Assembly: GCA_963669155.1 (NCBI GenBank)
Contig: OZ022591.1
Coordinates: 15,414,336 to 15,478,335, forward strand
Source: Arbacia lixula
Taxonomy: Eukaryota; Echinodermata; Echinoidea; Arbacioida; Arbaciidae
Direction of reading: 5' to 3'
Length of the DNA stretch: 64,000 nt
In this document: piece after piece, positions 54,401-62,100 of the stretch
Layout: every line of letters begins with the position of its first letter
How positions within the stretch are numbered: the first letter of the stretch is position 1
Notes under the pieces: generated by a model
What the model was told of the DNA's origin: nothing
Database searches by the model: none
The model's input: the letters and a program-made list of their open reading frames with translations, nothing else
Position numbers and translations under genes: made by a program

Positions 54401-57400
54401 CATCCGCTGCGTTTGCCTTCAACTCCCTCCGTCAGGCGGAAGCCGAAGCGGTATCATTACTCGAGCAACGTGGGAAGACTCTCGCATTTCACCACTCGAT
54501 GAAAAATGCATGAAGTTGTCCCTGAGCCAAACCAAGGTGAGATACAGATCGTCATTGCTAGAATCGACACCAGGAATTACGCTTCGTTAGAGTTTCAACC
54601 GCCAATGAGAAAGAGAAAGAGACAACGAGAGAGCTGCACACAGACAAATCCCGCAAGTCTGTTTATTTCCAAATTTTGCGACTGAAGTGATGAAAATTTT
54701 AGCGTTGCACTTAAAAAGGACTTGAATATCTTCTTTTTTTGGTCTCTCTTTTCTTTTGGCCGATATTGCTTTGTGTCTCTCGGGAGTGAGGAGTGGTAAT
54801 TGAGAATGGTAAGAATTGGAGTGCCATGGTGTGAATATGGAAGCGTGGTTGTGTGGCTTTAGAGTAACAGCCACATCGCACTCACACTGAAATTTGCAAC
54901 AATGACATTAAAATCATTTTTAGGTCGTGGTGATACCTTCTTGAAAGGTTAAAGCGACTTGCAATTTTTAAAGATACCGTACAGCATACAGTATCCCTGC
55001 AGGATTAATGCAATAAAATTCAAGGCAAGGATGCAGATTATAATCAAAGGAAAGTTTTACATATCTATTTAAAATACATACATCTTTTAAAACTTTCAGA
55101 GATTGATGTTTGTTACAAAAATAATATTTAATGTTTCTTGTTTATTTCCCTTGTAAAATATTTTCTAGACATGAAGGTTTGTATTTCCTTGCATGGCCAT
55201 TGTTCTACTCGCCATCTCTTCTTGGTTATACGACATAAACTTAATTTTTCCAGTATTACTTTTCAGCTCTAATTTCAACTACTTGTAGCAGTTCTTGGGC
55301 TTGATGTTAAAAAATGATTTTAAAAAAGCTGTTCAATTCTCACAGCCTGTATATCACATGGTAGCCTAGATGCTAGGCTGTGAGGTGCATGGACACGACC
55401 GAGTATGTTAACAACTATGTCTGGTAACACAGACTATGCTCTAATCCCATCCTGGCTCCTCTGGCTCCTTCTTAGGGCATAGTCTGTGTTACCAGACTCA
55501 GTTGCATCCATGCACCTCACAGCCTGGTAACTAGGCTAATCATATGGTTAATATGAGTTTGTAATACATGTCTGTACATACCTCCAGTTTCTCCCTGAAT
55601 TCTTCAACTTTATTGCGGAGTTCGTAGACAACGGTCGGGATCTCCCCTCCATCCACTAGCACTTTCCTTTCAAGGAGCTCCAACCTGTAAGAAGAACAGG
55701 ATATGATAATTAAAGACGGGGTGTCTCATTTGCATAAGTCATTAAAATTCAGCAGGAATCAGCAGTATACCCTAACAATAACGTGTATGGAATCTCACAG
55801 TCATAGCTTCGCAAAACGTTTTCAGGAAAAATGGAAAACCATCCTTGTTTGCGTCTGAATCGCAGCAAGCATATCATAATTATACAGTGTGTCCCAGAAA
55901 AAAGGAAACCGAGATTCTGTGTTATTTCTCTAGTTGACTGAAGAAAATATTGGAATATTATACACATCATTAGAAAGCACGGTGTTTCTTCTTTCATTTG
56001 ACACCTCACATGATAGATATGAGTCATGTGTTGAGGAGCAACAGGTGTTTAAAAAAATAATTGTCAAAATCAAGTTACGCAGGACAAATGGTCAAGATCT
56101 GTAAAGAAGCATGAACATAGTGCAAACACCATTCATTATTCTGCGCAAAACGTTTCTGACATTGAGCACTCGTAATTGCTTGAAATCAGTCATGCGTGAA
56201 CAATTCATTGTGAATTTGGTACCAAACGAAAGAAGATACTTTACTCTCAATATTGCTGTTATTTATATAATAATATGATATTTTATGATTATGTTATCGA
56301 CCTCAAAAAAAGGGTTTCCTTTTTTCTGGGACACACTGTATTGTCCCTGTCAGCACACAATGCAGGCAATGCTCCCATTGAACGCATGCACGGTGGGGTC
56401 CATCCGGGCAGACCACAGCGAACAGCAGTCTCCAGTCTCTAGGCTATAGGTTTCAGACGACCCGCCCAACACATCCTCAAAATCTAGGGATCACTATGAT
56501 TTCGCTTTAAGTCAGTTTAAAGCTCTATGATTGGAGAGAAGGTCTGACACAATATCTTCTTCCATTTTCTGTGTTTTATACAAAATCTTATTTATTTTAC
56601 CCTTTTTGTACCAGACTCAGTGCATTTGTGTATGGCGACATAAAGATTATGTTCAAAGACGGATCAACATCATTTGATAAAATCCTTGTACATGTAATAC
56701 CTAACTCCTGGAAGTGCCTAAAATACAAGCATGAATGGTAGCTTGGACATTGAACTACTGATTACATCAATAAATGTCTTGTTGAATTATTGTTATAGTG
56801 TGTGTACATTGTGTGTATAATGAAACAAAGATTTATTTTAAAGACTGATTGACATCGTTTGACAAAATCCTTGTAATATCAAATTCCTGAAGTGCTTCAA
56901 ATACAAGCATGAATGGTGGCTTTAACATTGAATTTTTGATTGCACAATAAATGCTGCTTGGTTGTTATGAATAAATGCTTTAAATACTGTCAAAAGAGGT
57001 TACTATCCTCAAATTTCTGTGGATCATGTTTACCTGGTTCCCATTTCTGAATGGGCTTCATGGGGATAAGTACGGGAAAAACAGGTTGATATAACATTCA
57101 TAAATTAAATATTGTAATATCTCAACACCACCAGAAGAACATAACAGACCACAGCATCCCAACGGCATCTGAAATATCCACCTTACTAGCTTCACCAGGA
57201 GCCCGAAATGAATGTCCTGAATGCCAAGGACACTCGATATTACTACCTCTGGAGAACACAGCGTCTTAAGATTAGACCTGACATCTTGAACACAACATGT
57301 GTCCCTAGTAGAAGGCAGGGGTGTATGTATTATTTTGAGGTGACCACCCTCCCGGCGATGACATAGAAATTAGGACTTCAATTGAATAGGGAACGAGATG

Positions 57401-59039
57401 TCATCATTAAGACCTGTTTTGTGGGTTAAAGCATTGGGGTTTGATTATCAGAATGTGAGTTATGTCTGTGAGGAAAGAAGCATTGAGCAGAGGAGGAGGA
57501 CATGAAGAAAAGGAAGAGGAGAGAGAAAGTGAAAGAAGGATGAGAAGAAGAAGATGAAGATGGAGGAGGATGAGGAAGAAGAAGAGAAAGAGGAAGAGGG
57601 AAGACAAGATGAAGGAGAGGTAATTAAATAAGAGGGTAGAAGAAGAAGAAAAAGGAGAAGAAGAAAAAGAAGAAGAAGAAGAAGAAGAAGAAGATGAAGG
57701 AGAAGAAGGAGAAGAAGAAGAAAAAAAGAAGAAGAAGGAGAAGAAGAAGAAGAAGAAGAAGAAGAAGACAACGATGAAGAAGAGAGGAACAATTAAACTG
57801 GGATAGAATAGCAAAGATTGAGGAGATGGTAGAAGAGAAAAAAAAAGAGAAAATGGAAGGGAGGGGAAGGAAGAGAGCAGAAGAAAAATGAGAAAAAGGA
57901 TCAAGGGGATGGTGGAGGAAGTGGAGAAGAGGAACGAACGGATGATGGAAAGGAAAGGTAATGAACAGAAAATGGTGGGTGTAGGAGGCAAAAAAACGTA
58001 AAAGAAATGAGAAACAGAAAGAGAATGAGAAAGAAGACAAAAAAGAGAGGAGGCAGGGAAATACAATCTAGATGGAACACTGCTGCATGAGGCAAGAACC
58101 TATGTCTGCATTCAGCTAAGTTTGCCTTAGCATTGTAGCTTAATTCAAGTCAAACTTTGAGAGATTGTCAAAAACTGTTCATGACGACTCTCCTCTTTGT
58201 GACCAACATCCCTTTGCCAAAAATAAATGGATCAAAAGAGTCATAAGCATGTATGTTGTATTGACGTGGTTAGCTAGCAACCTTTTCAAAATGCTTGCAC
58301 ACAATCAACATGAAGGCTGTTCTTCTTTGTATTGTAATGACTTTTAAGACAGCGTCACTTCATGCACAAAGACTTATTCAAGCAAACAAGGAGCTTAGCC
58401 TGGACATTTCGTACGCAGAGTAAGCATTTGTAAGAAACTGCAGGAAGGTGACAAATCACGGGCAAATTCGTGCCGCAATTCCTGCTTAAAACGTCATAAT
58501 CACGTTCGCATGCACTTTAACACTTTAGTCAGTGCACTCTCCCCGGTGTCAAGAAAACAAGTGCTGTTGCCACCTTTCTCTCCTATTTTTTTTTTCATAA
58601 CAGAAGGCATAACAGGGAAACGGTTGAACATGACTGCAAACAAAAACAGAAGCAACTTTTTACCTAGAGGAGACAAACATGTTCTACATTGGAACAAGCT
58701 CAACCCTAAACAAACCTTAGCAGGCAAACACAGTGCACAGGACCTTTACAAGAGTCTGATCGAATGGACAGTTTCTCACGAAATATTGATTATTCTTTGC
58801 CACCTCTCTCGAAACACCCCTTCAAAATGGACACACAACCTCGCTCTCTCTCTCTCTCTCTCCCGCTCTCTTATTCTCTCAACCTCTCTCAAATTTTCTA
58901 GTATTCTCTCTATATCTCTTTCCTTTTCTTTCTCTCTCTTTTCCTTACTCATTCTTTTCCACCCCTTCAAAATGAATTCTCTCTTTCTCTCTCGAGTCAT
59001 CTTTCCTGTATTTGTCTCCTACACTCTCTCTCTCTCTCT

Positions 59040-59111
<72 letters not shown>

Positions 59112-62100
59112 CCTCCCTCCCTCCCTCCCTCCCTCCCTCCCTCCCTCCCTCCCTCCCTCCCCTCCCTCCCTCCCTCCCTCCCTCCTCCCTCCCTCCCTCC
59201 CTCCCTCCCTCCCTCTCCCTCTCTCTCTCCCTCCCTCTCTCTCCCTCCCTTTCTCTCCCTCTCCCTCTCTCTCTCTCTCTCCAAATCAATAGATCCTTCC
59301 TATACTCACAGCTCACTTTGACACACACACACAGAACAAGAATAACCCTCATACCTCCCCAACCCCCCCCCCCCCCTCCCCCAGCCCCCGCCTCCCAACT
59401 TGCAGTACAAATCGAAAGAAGTAGAAGGTGGCATACAAAACATCCCAAGACACTACAAATATCTCATACAAATCACAATTTGTGTATTTTTTTGTGTGCT
59501 CACACATTTCCTCATGGAATATTATCTCTAAACCACTTCTGCAAGCTTGAGCAATAAACTAAGTCTTGCTGTAGCTTTGATTTCTAATGTACATGCCTAG
59601 CCCTCCTCAATGTTGCAATTTTGGGCATGTTTCCCGAGTACGACCAAACTTTGTCTAAACATTTTAAAGGGATGGTTCACCCTGGAATTATTTTGGTTTC
59701 AATAAAAGCAGACAGATGGAAGAATCATATTATTGATGGTTTGATGAAAATCTGTCAAAGGATATGAAAGTTATGATCTTTTAAAGTTTTGATTTTTTTG
59801 ACGTCACATGCGAGGTGCTCTCCAATTTTCTCAAAACAATATGTATCCTTGTACCTGAGCATTGAAAACATCATCGGAAAGACAATTTTACACACATAAC
59901 TGTATGAACAAAGATCATTCCATCGTCAAGAACAGAAAAAGAGCAATTTATGTAATTATATTGCACATAACTTATTGGAGAGCACCTCACATATGACGTC
60001 ACAAAATTGAAATTTCAAAATCTAATACCTTTCTTTTCCTTTCACCGATTTTCAAATTTTCACGAATATGTTTTTTTTTTCATGTTTCTGCTTTCATTGA
60101 AACCAACTTATCTTCAGGGTGAACTATTCCTTTAAAGATTACCACAAGAAGATCTTCCTTTAGTTGGCTCATCCAATGTCTATTTTTCACACTCATTCCG
60201 TCTCATGCATGTACAGGATCGCTACTGTACATGTTCCACAGGATGCATTGTGTTTTGTCAACCTTTCAGTGTCATAATGTACCGGTACTTTTTTATGGGT
60301 CAATCATATATGACGCTCTCTGATACTCCATAAAAAACAACATGAGTCATACTTTGAAAAAGATCTGTACCAATATCAAACACCATTTTAGAAATTAGTC
60401 ATCAAATGCTCCTGATGGGGAAATTGTTCTCCTTTTCAGATAAAGCCCTTATCTTCTTGATTCCCTTTCAAAGTTTCCATTCTCAGTTCCAAAAGTTCAA
60501 TGAAAATCGGCCAAATTGGGAAGATTCAAAGAAGCTTCTGCTGAATATTGCCAGGATCGTATGGAACACACGTAAATCAAAAATACAAATTTCTTCCTCA
60601 AACAGTCAAAATTGAGTCAGATTTAATATATAGAGAAAAATATGATTGACTTAGCTTTGGAACATGAGAGGTTCCGTGAAATTTGCAGTGGGGGAAAAAA
60701 GCATGCCGCGCCAATCCACACGGGATGAAAGAGAGAGTTTGACAAACAAAAATTCGCGGGCGTGCATCCTATTGCCGTTATGTTTGCCAATCCCAGCATG
60801 AAAATTGTCAGACTCTTCGTTTTTTTCTCTACCTTCCTTGTGAGACTAACAAGTTAATGAAATTTAGCTTTCAACTTGGAAACTGGAGGATCTTCTTTGG
60901 TAGATGCGTCTTCACTGCAGGCGGCTGATATCACCATGCACAAGACATTTAGAGTTTGGGACTTATACAACACATCTTGCAATGAGTGGGGCTGTGCAGT
61001 AATCATGCATAGAACTGCCAAGAGCAAGAGGACTCAAATTACACACAGTCATGAGATAATTTCATTACTTTCATATTTTGTGCTGCAGACATCATTCTGT
61101 TTCATATTTCGATATGCTTAACTCTTGACGCGCCACTGGCAACGACGACAGACAGATGCCGCTGCCTGAAGTGTTCTGAAACATGTCGTCCAATCAAACA
61201 ACTCTTCTGAATTCAAAACTCATGTACTGTAATGGGGAAGTTCACCCTGAAATTATTTTGGTTTCAATAAAAAGAGACAAATGAAAGAAACATATGAGTG
61301 AAGGTTTGACGAAAATCGGTCAAAGGAAAAGAAAGTTATTTGATTTTAAAGTTTTGATTTTGTGACGTCACGTGCAAGGTGCTCTCCCATATGTTGTGTA
61401 CAAAATAAGTCGATAAATTGCTTTTTTTCTGTTTTTGACAACGGAATGATTTTTTTTTTCGTACAGGTATGTGTGTAAAAACGTATTTCTGATAATGTAT
61501 CAAACGCACAACTAAGAGGATGCATATCTTTGTGAGAAAATGCACATTTTCGAAAAAAAATTGTACACAACATATGGGAGAGCACCTCGCACGTGACGTC
61601 ACAAAATAAAAACTTTAAAATCAATTAACTTTCTTTTCCTTTGACCGATTTTCGTCAAACCTTCACTCATATGTTTCTTTCATTTGTCTCTTTTTATTGA
61701 AACCAAAATAATTTCAGGGTGAAATTCCCCTTTAGAAGTAGTGCAGCCCTCGAATATATTGTGCAAATATCACAAAATGATCAAGAGAAACTTAAACTAG
61801 AGGTCACTGCCTCGACCTGGATCAAAGTCTTATACTTGTGGTTCATGCTAAATGTATAGAGTTTGCGTAAACGTGTTTGTAGCTTACGAACAGCTTGGTG
61901 AAACACCCCCCTGGGGGCATTTTCACCCCCCCCCCCCCACCCCTATTCCCCCTCCCCATGGTTTAGGATACAACAATATGTATTCTTACCTGGACTCCAT
62001 CTTCTGTATATCAAAGCCTAGTCGCTCAGCAACACTCCCTGCAAAGAGGGATAAATAGAAGACAAATCAACACACATGGCAACAAAAAAAATTGACTGTA

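Noticed and set aside
55749..56027. 92-codon frame overlapping the mariner-like element as a transposase fragment
   Set aside because: It crosses the element boundary and has no DDD/DDE catalytic pattern; the element is too short for a transposase.
57407..58066. 219-codon minus-strand Ser/Phe/Leu frame
   Set aside because: Translation of purine-rich repeats; no domain pattern.
58510..59292. 260-codon plus-strand frame
   Set aside because: More than half is CT-repeat translation ([13 protein letters not shown]); the first part has no recognisable homology.
60876..61121. 81-codon plus-strand frame starting METGGSSL
   Set aside because: Too short, no recognisable domain, and in an intron of the opposite-strand gene without splice support.
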